64,000 nt of DNA from Anaerolineales bacterium. Its GTDB lineage: Bacteria; Chloroflexota; Anaerolineae; Anaerolineales; UBA11579. The notes beneath the pieces were generated by a model, which saw only the letters and a program-made list of their open reading frames with translations, had not been told where the DNA came from and searched no databases. Position numbers and translations under genes: made by a program. This document shows positions 34,922 to 42,581 of the stretch, in pieces; within the stretch, counting starts at the first letter, position 1; every line of letters begins with the position of its first letter. The stretch spans positions 186,001-250,000 of the forward strand of contig JAHCIJ010000003.1 of the NCBI GenBank assembly GCA_026129255.1, written 5' to 3'.

Positions 34922-35335
34922 ATGACTATAGAGATCATTGAGTACAACAACATCAAATATGCTGAGATTATCCGGGCAGAAGAAAGTGTTGAGAAGACCA
35001 CGTTTTTTTCGCCGGCCGAATCCTCCTTCCAGTTTGGGCTGCTGGCGCATGAAGCGGGCTTTGTGGAGCCGCCGCATTATCACAAGCCTGTAGAGCGCAC
35101 CATTTCTGACTTGCAACAAATGTTTGTGGTGCAGCGTGGCGTTGTGGTTGTTGAGCTATATAGTGATGAAGGCAACCTTTTGCGCGAGATCGAGTTACGC
35201 CAGGGCGATGCCATTGTGCTGATTCATGGGGTGCATGCCATCCGTGTGATCGAAGACATGCAGTGCATCAGTGTAAAACAAGGCCCGTACCTGGGTGAAG
35301 CAGAAGACAAAGTGTTTACCGAGGTGAACAAGTGA
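34922..35335 (+). CDS. Cupin-domain protein of a sugar cluster
   Basis: The 137-residue protein is a single cupin barrel: PHYHKPVERT around residues 50-59 supplies the histidine/glutamate motif, and QGDAIVLIHGVHAIRVIED the second. Related cupins in O-antigen loci include WxcM/QdtA-type ketoisomerases, but the catalytic signature of those is not evident, so a binding or isomerase role remains open. GTGA couples it to the DegT aminotransferase gene, suggesting both act on the same nucleotide sugar, perhaps a 3- or 4-keto intermediate. Confidence 0.7.
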   Translation: MTIEIIEYNNIKYAEIIRAEESVEKTTFFSPAESSFQFGLLAHEAGFVEPPHYHKPVERTISDLQQMFVVQRGVVVVELYSDEGNLLREIELRQGDAIVLIHGVHAIRVIEDMQCISVKQGPYLGEAEDKVFTEVNK

Positions 35336-36450
35336 TCCCCGTATTTGAACCTGTCATTGGTGAAGATGAGATCGAAGCTGTTGTAGATGCTTTGCGCAAA
35401 GGGGAAGTCTCCGGCACTTTTGGAAAGTACATCGAAGACTTTGAGAACGAATTTGCATCGTATGTGGGCTGCAAACATGGCATTACGGTCAACAGCGGCA
35501 CATCCGCGCTGCATCTGGCCGTGGCGGCGCTGGATCTGCAGCCGGGCGACGAGGTTCTGGTGAGCTCAAGCACCAATATTGCCACTGCACTGGCCGCGTT
35601 GCATAACGGCGCCGTACCCGTGCCGGTGGACTCTGAAGCTACCACCTGGAACCTTGACCTCGACCTGATCGAAAGCCTAATCACACCGCGGACCAAAGCC
35701 ATTATCCCCGTGCATCTCTATGGCCACCCGGTGGATATGGACCGTCTCATGGAGATCGCCAACAAGCACAACCTGATCGTTATCGAAGATTGTGCAGAAT
35801 CGCATGGCGCTACTGTGCGCGGGCGCATGACGGGCAGCTTCGGTCACATGGCGTGTTTTAGCTTCTATGCCAATAAAGTCATCACCACCGGCGAAGGCGG
35901 CATGATCACCACCAATGATCATGCCTTTGCTGAGCGCGTTAAGTTGCTGCGTAATCTAGCCTTCACACAGCCACGCTTCAAGCATGAGCTGGCTGGCTTC
36001 AACTTCCGCATGCCTGGCTTTGTGGCCGCTCTGGGTCTGGCCCAATTCCGCAAGATCGATCACATCGTGGAGCAAAAGCGCCGCGTGGCCCATCGCTATA
36101 ACGAAAAGCTCAAAGACGTCCCGGGTATCCACTTGCCTGCCGAGCTGGATTGGGCCAAGAATGTCTATTGGATGTATGGCATTGTGGTGGACCCGCTGCA
36201 GTTTGGGATCGACCGCAATAAATTGGTCGAAGCGCTTGCCGAAAGTGGCATCCAAACACGAACCTTCTTTTGCCCCATGAACCAACAGCCTGTACTTGAG
36301 AAGATGCAAGGTTTCCGTGATGTGCAGTGCCCGGTGGCTGATTCGCTTTGGGAAAATGGCCTGTATCTACCCTCCACCTGGAACTTGAGCGACGAAACGA
36401 TCGACCTGATCAGCGATGCGATTCGCCGCGCCCCTCAGTGGGAAGGCTAA
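35332..36450 (+). CDS. DegT/DnrJ/EryC1 aminotransferase (perosamine-synthase-like)
   Basis: A PLP-dependent transferase that aminates a keto-nucleotide-sugar. The 372 residues show the nucleotide loop VNSGTSALHLAVAAL, VIEDCAESHGA and the PLP-binding Lys182 in FYANKVITTGEGG. FRMPGFVAALGLAQ and the end part VYWMYGIVV resemble GDP-perosamine and related 4-aminotransferases. GTG 35332 overlaps the cupin stop. It could supply the amino group for a sugar made through the PseB-type or GDP-linked SDRs further right, but no such link is proven. Confidence 0.88.
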   Translation: MIPVFEPVIGEDEIEAVVDALRKGEVSGTFGKYIEDFENEFASYVGCKHGITVNSGTSALHLAVAALDLQPGDEVLVSSSTNIATALAALHNGAVPVPVDSEATTWNLDLDLIESLITPRTKAIIPVHLYGHPVDMDRLMEIANKHNLIVIEDCAESHGATVRGRMTGSFGHMACFSFYANKVITTGEGGMITTNDHAFAERVKLLRNLAFTQPRFKHELAGFNFRMPGFVAALGLAQFRKIDHIVEQKRRVAHRYNEKLKDVPGIHLPAELDWAKNVYWMYGIVVDPLQFGIDRNKLVEALAESGIQTRTFFCPMNQQPVLEKMQGFRDVQCPVADSLWENGLYLPSTWNLSDETIDLISDAIRRAPQWEG

Positions 36451-36452
36451 AC

Positions 36453-37223
36453 ATGGGCTCGTATCTCGGCAAGTATGCTGAGTACTACAATCATATCTAT
36501 GCCAATAAGCCTTACAAAGACGAGGCCGCTTTCGTGCATGCCTGTTTGCAGCGCAACACATCAGACGTTACGCACAAGTTGCTTGAGTTGGCGTGCGGCA
36601 CAGGGCGGCATGCTTTTGAGCTGGAGCAGCTTGGGTATGAAATTCTCGCCACTGACTACTCGGCAGATCTACTAGCCGTAGCGCGTAACGAAGCAAGCCG
36701 TCTGGGCTCGGCAGTGACTTTTGAAATGCACGACATGCGTGAACTGAAGCTCGATGGGCGTGTTTTTGATGCGGCCTACTGTTTGTTTGATTCCATTGGG
36801 TATGTGCAAACCAACGAGGCCATTTTGCAGGTGTTGGGTAATGTGCGTGCGGCCTTGCGGCCGCAAGGCCTGCTGCTGCTAGAGTTCTGGCATGCTGCTG
36901 CCATGCTGCGTGCCTATGAGCCTGAGCGCGAGGCGCAATGGATGTTGCCTAACGGTGAGCTGGCGCGCAAGTCACGCACTACCCTCCACATCGAGCGGCA
37001 ACTGGCAGAGGTGCGCTATAGCTTGCGTGAAACTGCTGCGGATGGCAGCCTGGTCTCTGAGATCGAAGAGACCCAATGGAACCGCTACTTCCTTGTACAA
37101 GAGATGGCGCTGCTTCTCGAGGCAGCTGGCTTTGTGGCCTTGGAATGGTTGCCTGCCTATCAGCTCGGACAGTCTATTGAGTTGGATACCTGGCACGTGA
37201 TGGTCGTGGCGCGGAGAGCCTAG
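36453..37223 (+). CDS. Class I SAM-dependent methyltransferase
   Basis: The 256-residue protein has motif I LLELACGTGRHAFEL at about 43-57, an acidic residue ending strand 2 (ATDYSADLL), AYCLFDSIGYV and a beta-rich C-terminal half, typical of small-molecule methyltransferases. It is the second methyltransferase in the block and would decorate a sugar or glycan end. ATG 36453 lies 2 bases after the aminotransferase stop. The frame is open back to 36348 inside that gene but the family start is here. Confidence 0.83.
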   Translation: MGSYLGKYAEYYNHIYANKPYKDEAAFVHACLQRNTSDVTHKLLELACGTGRHAFELEQLGYEILATDYSADLLAVARNEASRLGSAVTFEMHDMRELKLDGRVFDAAYCLFDSIGYVQTNEAILQVLGNVRAALRPQGLLLLEFWHAAAMLRAYEPEREAQWMLPNGELARKSRTTLHIERQLAEVRYSLRETAADGSLVSEIEETQWNRYFLVQEMALLLEAAGFVALEWLPAYQLGQSIELDTWHVMVVARRA

Positions 37224-37232
37224 CAGAGCTGC

Positions 37233-38402
37233 ATGAAAATTGCTGTTGTATTGGATCAGTACTTCACTCATGACGGCGGTGCATTTACCTTTCAGGGGGA
37301 GTTGTTGCGTGCCTTGGCTGGACTGGCTTCTGAGTCGCAACATGAATTTACTATCTTCAGCCCTACACAGATAGAGCTCCCAGAGCCTCATTACCTTCAA
37401 TGGCAGCAGTATTCGCGGCCAGACCTCAGCGAGCGCGGCCTGCTCAAGCTATTCCGTTACTGGCCATCGTTGGAGGATAAGCTGGCTTGGCAATCCACCC
37501 TGGAACGCCAAATTCGTGCCGCTGGTGCCGAAGTGGCTTGGTTCCTCAGCCCGCGGATCCGCGGGCTGAGGATGCCCTATATCCCTCTGGTGCTGGACCT
37601 GCAGCATCGCTTGCAACCACAGTTCCCCGAGGTCAGCGCGCGCGGAGAATGGCAACGACGCGAAAGTCACTACGGGCGCTGGTTGCCACGTGCCCAGGCT
37701 GTTGTTACCGGCACTCGTGCTGGTCAGGAAGAGTTACAACGCTTTTATGGTATTCCTGCTGAGCGCACAGTTTTATTGCCACACCCCACACCTCAAGCTG
37801 CGCTAGACAGTGAGTCTAAGAATGACGCCGCGAGATTAGCCCGGCTTGGGTTGCAATCTGGATATCTGATGTACCCTGCACAATTGTGGTTCCATAAGAA
37901 TCATGCCAACTTACTCCAGGCCATTGCGATCCTCAAAAAAGAAGGATTGATCCTGCGATTGGTGCTGACCGGTACAGACTTTGGGGCTGGCCGAGACATG
38001 CGCAAAGGTATTGACGCGTTGGGTTTACAAGAGCAAGTAAAACTGCTGGGGTTTGTTGAGCAGGAAGATCTGTATGCTTTGTATCGCAATGCCTTAGCGC
38101 TCACTTACGTGAGTTTCTTTGGGCCGGAGAACCTGCCGCCGCTTGAAGCTTTTGCTCTAGGCTGCCCTGTGATTGCTGCGCGGGTTAGCGGTGCCGAAGA
38201 GCAACTGATGGAAGCAGTACTTTTGGTTAATCCTGCCAGCCCCGAAGAGATCGCTGCCGCTATTCGCTCTGTGCACCAAGATGGTGCACTACGCGCCCGG
38301 TTGGTGCAAGCGGGGCACGAGCGCGCACAAGCCTGGACCACGCGTGATTTCGTTCGCGGTGCGCTCGGCGCGTTTGATGCACTGGAGCGCTCAAATTTAT
38401 GA
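37233..38402 (+). CDS. GT4-family glycosyltransferase (mannosyltransferase-like)
   Basis: The 389-residue GT-B enzyme has PLVLDLQHRLQPQFPEV at about 116-132, which resembles the acceptor-domain motif of WbdA/MtfB-like mannosyltransferases, then LYPAQLWFHKNHANLLQAI and the donor site SFFGPENLPPLEAFALGCP near 290-308. The coding sequence contains a perfect 30-base palindrome at 37543-37572. It lies 9 bases after the methyltransferase stop and overlaps the next gene by ATGA. The sugar is not determined. Confidence 0.85.
   Translation: MKIAVVLDQYFTHDGGAFTFQGELLRALAGLASESQHEFTIFSPTQIELPEPHYLQWQQYSRPDLSERGLLKLFRYWPSLEDKLAWQSTLERQIRAAGAEVAWFLSPRIRGLRMPYIPLVLDLQHRLQPQFPEVSARGEWQRRESHYGRWLPRAQAVVTGTRAGQEELQRFYGIPAERTVLLPHPTPQAALDSESKNDAARLARLGLQSGYLMYPAQLWFHKNHANLLQAIAILKKEGLILRLVLTGTDFGAGRDMRKGIDALGLQEQVKLLGFVEQEDLYALYRNALALTYVSFFGPENLPPLEAFALGCPVIAARVSGAEEQLMEAVLLVNPASPEEIAAAIRSVHQDGALRARLVQAGHERAQAWTTRDFVRGALGAFDALERSNL
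37543..37572. repeat. Perfect 30-base palindrome inside a glycosyltransferase gene
   Basis: Two 15-base arms (37543-37557 and 37558-37572) are exact reverse complements with no loop; the centre is GGATCC. It encodes the residues LSPRIRGLR in the acceptor domain. No T-run follows. A hairpin this strong within a coding region is unusual and could affect mRNA translation or be a recombination site. Confidence 0.9.
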
Positions 38403-39328
38403 GCACACCTAAGCTTAGCGTCTTGGCCTCAGTGTATAGGGGTGAGCCCTACCTGGCCGCTTATTGCCTTGAATTGGAAAAACAAACACTTTTTTCTGAG
38501 CTTGAAGTCATCTTCGTGTGCAATGAGCCGTCCGCTAGTGAGCGCAAACTTGTAAATTCCTTTCAAGACAAATATCCCAGCCAGGTGCAGGTGCTGGAAG
38601 TGCCGCGTGAACCTCTGGGCGTCTCCTGGAACCGTGCCTGGACTGCAGCGCACGCGCCGCTGTTGGCGATATGGAATATTGATGACCGCCGCTTGCCTGA
38701 TTCGTTGGAACGACAAGTAGCTGCGATGAACCAGCATGGCTGGGCTCTATGCTTTGGCGATTACATCTCCGTTCCTGCCTATGGTGAGGAGCACGGCGTT
38801 CGGCGCAAAACGCCAGCCTACTCCCCCGCGTATTTTGCGCGCGCCTTCGCTCAAGGCGGCGCCTTTTGGGTCTTGCGCCGTGATATAGCAAGGGAAATCG
38901 GCTACTTTGATGAACAATTTCGTGTGGCGGCGGATATGGACCTCTCCTTTCGGATTGCTGCAAACAAGCTGCCCATGGGGCGCGTGGATGGAGTGCTGGG
39001 GTATTTCACCGATGCAGAGCAGGGGCTGAGTACGCGGGCGGGCGGGCAAGAAGCTGTCCTTGAGCGCACAGCTGTGCAGCTACGCTATGGGATCTTTGAC
39101 AAAGTGCGGCGCGATCTCCTGCCCGCGGCTCGGCGTTTTCGTCTGTCTGAATTTCAAAATTTTGGACAATGGCGCCCTATGACCGAGGCGTTGCCAAACT
39201 ATGCGGCATTTCTACGGTTGCGTAAACCCTTGTGGTTGCTGGGGTACGCGCGCGCTGCCATGCGCAGCCTGTTGGCGCGATTAGGCTTGCTGAACTGGTT
39301 GCATCAAAAGTTGGACCGCGAACTCTAA
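38399..39328 (+). CDS. GT2-family glycosyltransferase
   Basis: The 309-residue GT-A enzyme starts LSVLASVYRGEPYLAAY, has an IWNIDDRRLPDS metal site near 91-102, a GGAFWVLRRDIAREIGYFDE segment and an ADMDLSFRIA motif that provides the catalytic acid. It ends with a basic amphipathic helix that may touch the membrane. It overlaps the preceding gene by ATGA. A separate -10 box and 50 bases follow before the next gene, so it may end a transcription unit. Specificity is unknown. Confidence 0.84.
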   Translation: MSTPKLSVLASVYRGEPYLAAYCLELEKQTLFSELEVIFVCNEPSASERKLVNSFQDKYPSQVQVLEVPREPLGVSWNRAWTAAHAPLLAIWNIDDRRLPDSLERQVAAMNQHGWALCFGDYISVPAYGEEHGVRRKTPAYSPAYFARAFAQGGAFWVLRRDIAREIGYFDEQFRVAADMDLSFRIAANKLPMGRVDGVLGYFTDAEQGLSTRAGGQEAVLERTAVQLRYGIFDKVRRDLLPAARRFRLSEFQNFGQWRPMTEALPNYAAFLRLRKPLWLLGYARAAMRSLLARLGLLNWLHQKLDREL

Positions 39329-39354
39329 CTCACCATCTTGTAAGCCTGGCTCGT

Positions 39355-39360
39355 TATAAT
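39355..39360 (+). promoter_or_regulatory. Candidate internal promoter before GT4 gene
   Basis: A consensus TATAAT lies 18 bases before the ATG at 39379, in the only intergenic space of note (50 bases) inside block A. No convincing -35 box and no ribosome site are visible, so the transcript would have a leader of about a dozen bases. Confidence 0.4.
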
Positions 39361-39378
39361 CGCGCCAGTTTCCCTCCT

Positions 39379-40518
39379 ATGTCTTCTAATAAACCCCCGA
39401 TACTTCTCCTCGGAACTCAAATGGAAGTGGCAGGCGCACAGCGAGTCCTGCTTTCTTTGGCGAGTTATTTCCATAGGCAAGGCTACCCAGTACAGGCTGT
39501 GTTCGTGTATGACAAGCAGGGGATGGCTACCCAGTGGGGTGAGCAGTACCCATTCTCCGTGATCTCATTGGGCGGCTGGAAGTACGGTGGCTTTGTGCTT
39601 GCTAACGTGATGCGCTTACTGGTGGGATTAATGCGCCTGTTTAGATTGCTGCGCAAGGTGCAAGTGATCATTACGTTTACACCAGACAGCAATCTACTTG
39701 GGCTCCCGGTCGCTTGGTTGGCAGGGGTGCCCGTGCGCTTTGGGACGCATCACAGTCATGTGGATAACATGCCGCGCGCGTTGATGTGGGCACATGGGCG
39801 GCTTACAAATTCAGCAATGTGCACGCGCATGATATGCGTGTCAGATCAAGTGCGTATACTCGCTATTCGTAAAGAGGCTGCTCAACCCGACAAACTAGTG
39901 GTTATCAACAACGGTATTGAGATGCCAGTGACCACCCCTGTAAGCAAAGAAGCGTTGCGGGTTTCTCTTGGCTTAGAAACTGGAAAAACATTGTTGTTAA
40001 CGGTTGGCCGTTTGATCCCGGAGAAAGGGTATAGCTATTTGCTGGAAGCTGTTCACCAGGTCGGTGACTCACAGGTAGTTCTTCTGCTCGTTGGCGACGG
40101 CCCCTTGCGTGATCAGCTGCAAAACAAGGTGCACGAGCTTAAAATTGATGCACAAGTACACTTTTTGGGAATGCGCACAAATATTCCGGATTTATTAGGT
40201 GTTGCCGATCTTTTTGTCCAGTCTTCGGTGTCTGAGGGCCAGTCACTGGCTTTGTTGGAAGCGATGTTTGCTGGTCTGCCTGTTGTGGCCACGCGCATTG
40301 ACGCTACGATGGATGTGCTCGAGCATGAGAACAATGCTGTGCTCGCTGAGCCACGGGATGCAGCCAGCCTGGCCGCGGCAATAAAGCGCACCCTAGCTGA
40401 GGCGGCATTGCGTCAACGCATTGGTGCTGCTGCGCAACAACTGGCCCAGAAGAAATATAGCGCGGATGCCATGGGTGCGGCCTACACTGCCCTTATAGAG
40501 GGCTTGCAGCATGTCTAG
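39379..40518 (+). CDS. GT4-family glycosyltransferase
   Basis: The 379-residue GT-B enzyme shows MEVAGAQRVLLSLA (acceptor loop), VVINNGIEMPVT at the junction, LTVGRLIPEKGYSYLLEA and the donor site SSVSEGQSLALLEAMFAGLP around 270-290, close to WaaG/PimB-type enzymes. ATG 39379 fits the family start; the upstream frame to 39232 lies in the previous gene. The final 8 bases overlap the large membrane protein gene that follows, so the two are likely cotranslated. Confidence 0.86.
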   Translation: MSSNKPPILLLGTQMEVAGAQRVLLSLASYFHRQGYPVQAVFVYDKQGMATQWGEQYPFSVISLGGWKYGGFVLANVMRLLVGLMRLFRLLRKVQVIITFTPDSNLLGLPVAWLAGVPVRFGTHHSHVDNMPRALMWAHGRLTNSAMCTRMICVSDQVRILAIRKEAAQPDKLVVINNGIEMPVTTPVSKEALRVSLGLETGKTLLLTVGRLIPEKGYSYLLEAVHQVGDSQVVLLLVGDGPLRDQLQNKVHELKIDAQVHFLGMRTNIPDLLGVADLFVQSSVSEGQSLALLEAMFAGLPVVATRIDATMDVLEHENNAVLAEPRDAASLAAAIKRTLAEAALRQRIGAAAQQLAQKKYSADAMGAAYTALIEGLQHV

Positions 40519-42538
40519 GAAGAGTTCGGATCTGATCTTTGGGCTGGCTTTGGTCTTGGCGCTAGGCGCCTTCACCGAGTCGTTCCAGATCGCTTGGGGA
40601 TCTGGTTTTTTCGTTGGCCGCCTGTCCGATAAATGGTTGCTGTCCTTACTAAGCTACTTAGTGCTACTGGGCGCCAGCCTCTGGGCCTTGCATCGCGGGC
40701 TGTATCGTCCCCAGACTGTACTGACCGTTCGTAAACGCTTGTATTCAAGCATGCCACAAGCTGCGCGCTGGGCACTGGCTGCTGTTTTTATTGTCTTTCC
40801 CTGGATGTTTATCTACTACTTGCCCTGGGGTGGGCTGTTTACCGGATTCTTTACGCGTAGCTTGTTGTTTGCCTTCTCTGTAGTGATGGCAGCCCTATTG
40901 CTCACAGAGCCCAAATCCAATCTCCTCAGCTGGCGCGCAGTGTTGTTGTCTTTATTATTAGTAGGCTCTGGTCTGGTTCTTGGCGATGCTTTCGTTCGTG
41001 TGACGGACTACCCCCTGGCTTTGCACTGGTCTGAGGGCAATCGTTTGTGGGATTACTCTATCCTGTTTGGGCGGGAACGTTATGCCTACCCGCCCGAGAA
41101 AGACATTTTTGTTTGGATTGATGCTGGCCGGCAAACCCTATGGGGGTTAGTTTTCCTGTGGCCAGATGTGAGCATTGCTGGTGCGCGTGCATGGAGTGCA
41201 CTGCTGACCACGCTGCCCTATCTTCTCCTGGGCTGGTTTGCTTTCCGCCCTTTGAAAGAGGCGCGCTATCAATGGCTGCTGGCTGGCCTGTGGGCTTTAG
41301 TCTTTCTCAATCAAGGCCCCATCTATGCACCTTTGATCTTGAGCGCCATCCTGGTCGCCTTTTCGCGGAGGAGAGCGTTGTGGATTGCAATCCCGCTTGT
41401 TGCGCTCGCTGGCACCTATGCTGGCACCAGCCGTTTTACCTGGTCCTTCGCTCCGGCGATCTGGGCGGTGTTACTTACTCTGTCCGATGGCGTTTTGCTG
41501 CACGGCAAACTGCGCGGCCGTGACTGGTTGCGAGCAATCGTCCTTGCTCTGAGTGGTCTATGGAGCAGGGGCCTCCCGATCCTGCAAGGTATTCTTTCTG
41601 GCTTGCTATCGTCCTCCCCTGGTGAAGTAGTGAGTTCTGCTCCAGGCGAACAAAGTGTCACGAGCTTGGAAGGCCTGCAAGCGGCCGCTACATCTCAGCC
41701 ATTCACATGGCATCGCATGCTGCCCAATGACGTCTTCCCACCCGGGGTTGTCCTGGGTCTCCTGGCCGCGGTTGGCCCGCTGCTTCTCCTGCTGATCTAT
41801 CTGGTGCGCAAAAAAGAATGGAAGATGGTGCCTCCGCAAAGGGTAGTGATCCTGGGGGCCTTGCTGGCTTTTCTGGCGGTTGGGCTTGTTGCCAGCGCCA
41901 AAGTGGGCGGAGGGGCGGACCTGCATAACCTGGATATGCTGCTGGTTTCATTAGTGTTGCTGGCTGGCATAGCCTGGGAGGCCGGGTTGTATAAAAAGCT
42001 CGGTGAGTGGATTCAAGATGATCGTTTTGTGCAGGCTGTGTTGTGTGCCATGTTGCTGATCCCGGCGCTGTTTCCTTTGTACTCCGGCGCGCCGCTCAAC
42101 CTGCCTGATGACGAGCGCGTAGACTACATCATGGACCGTATTGATGCCAATGTGGCCTGTGCAGCTGAGCATGGCCCGATCCTGTTTCTGGATCAGCGCC
42201 AGCTGCTCACCTTCCGCTATCAACAGAGTGTTCCGCTTAATCCGGAATATGAAAAGAAATACGTTATGGACCAGGCGCTCTCAGGCAATAGTGTCTTCTT
42301 CCAGCAGTTTGTTGAAGACCTTGCTGACAACCAGTACGCGCTGATCGTGGGTGAGCTGGAAGACACTGTCTTCCGTGGCCGCAACCCACAATATGGCGAT
42401 AGCCTGATCGAAGAAAATAATGCCTGGAAGCGCTGGGTGAGCCTGTCGTTGTTGCGCTACTATGAATCGGTACATGATTTTCGTGATGCTGGAGTGGAAA
42501 CCTTTATGCCGATCGGCCGCGGCTTTGAATGCCCGTAG
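40511..42538 (+). CDS. Large polytopic membrane protein, GT-C-like
   Basis: A 675-residue protein with about 13 hydrophobic helices over residues 8-525 and a soluble tail of about 145 residues. LHWSEGNRLWDYSILFGRERYAYP, between early helices, and KVGGGADLHNLDMLLVSLVLL near 465 recall the extracytoplasmic acidic loops and GGG-DLHN-like segments of GT-C glycosyltransferases that use lipid-phosphate sugars. No named family was recognised. It may be a transferase or a polymerase. It is the first of three successive large membrane proteins. Confidence 0.65.
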   Translation: MSRKSSDLIFGLALVLALGAFTESFQIAWGSGFFVGRLSDKWLLSLLSYLVLLGASLWALHRGLYRPQTVLTVRKRLYSSMPQAARWALAAVFIVFPWMFIYYLPWGGLFTGFFTRSLLFAFSVVMAALLLTEPKSNLLSWRAVLLSLLLVGSGLVLGDAFVRVTDYPLALHWSEGNRLWDYSILFGRERYAYPPEKDIFVWIDAGRQTLWGLVFLWPDVSIAGARAWSALLTTLPYLLLGWFAFRPLKEARYQWLLAGLWALVFLNQGPIYAPLILSAILVAFSRRRALWIAIPLVALAGTYAGTSRFTWSFAPAIWAVLLTLSDGVLLHGKLRGRDWLRAIVLALSGLWSRGLPILQGILSGLLSSSPGEVVSSAPGEQSVTSLEGLQAAATSQPFTWHRMLPNDVFPPGVVLGLLAAVGPLLLLLIYLVRKKEWKMVPPQRVVILGALLAFLAVGLVASAKVGGGADLHNLDMLLVSLVLLAGIAWEAGLYKKLGEWIQDDRFVQAVLCAMLLIPALFPLYSGAPLNLPDDERVDYIMDRIDANVACAAEHGPILFLDQRQLLTFRYQQSVPLNPEYEKKYVMDQALSGNSVFFQQFVEDLADNQYALIVGELEDTVFRGRNPQYGDSLIEENNAWKRWVSLSLLRYYESVHDFRDAGVETFMPIGRGFECP

Positions 42539-42581
42539 TGCGATATGCTTTTGCCAGTAAGCATGGCCGCCATCCATCGAA

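Noticed and set aside
42545..42565. Possible promoter or hairpin (ATGCTT/AAGCAT) before the second large membrane protein
   Set aside because: The stem is only six pairs with no T-run, and no matching -35 box was found.
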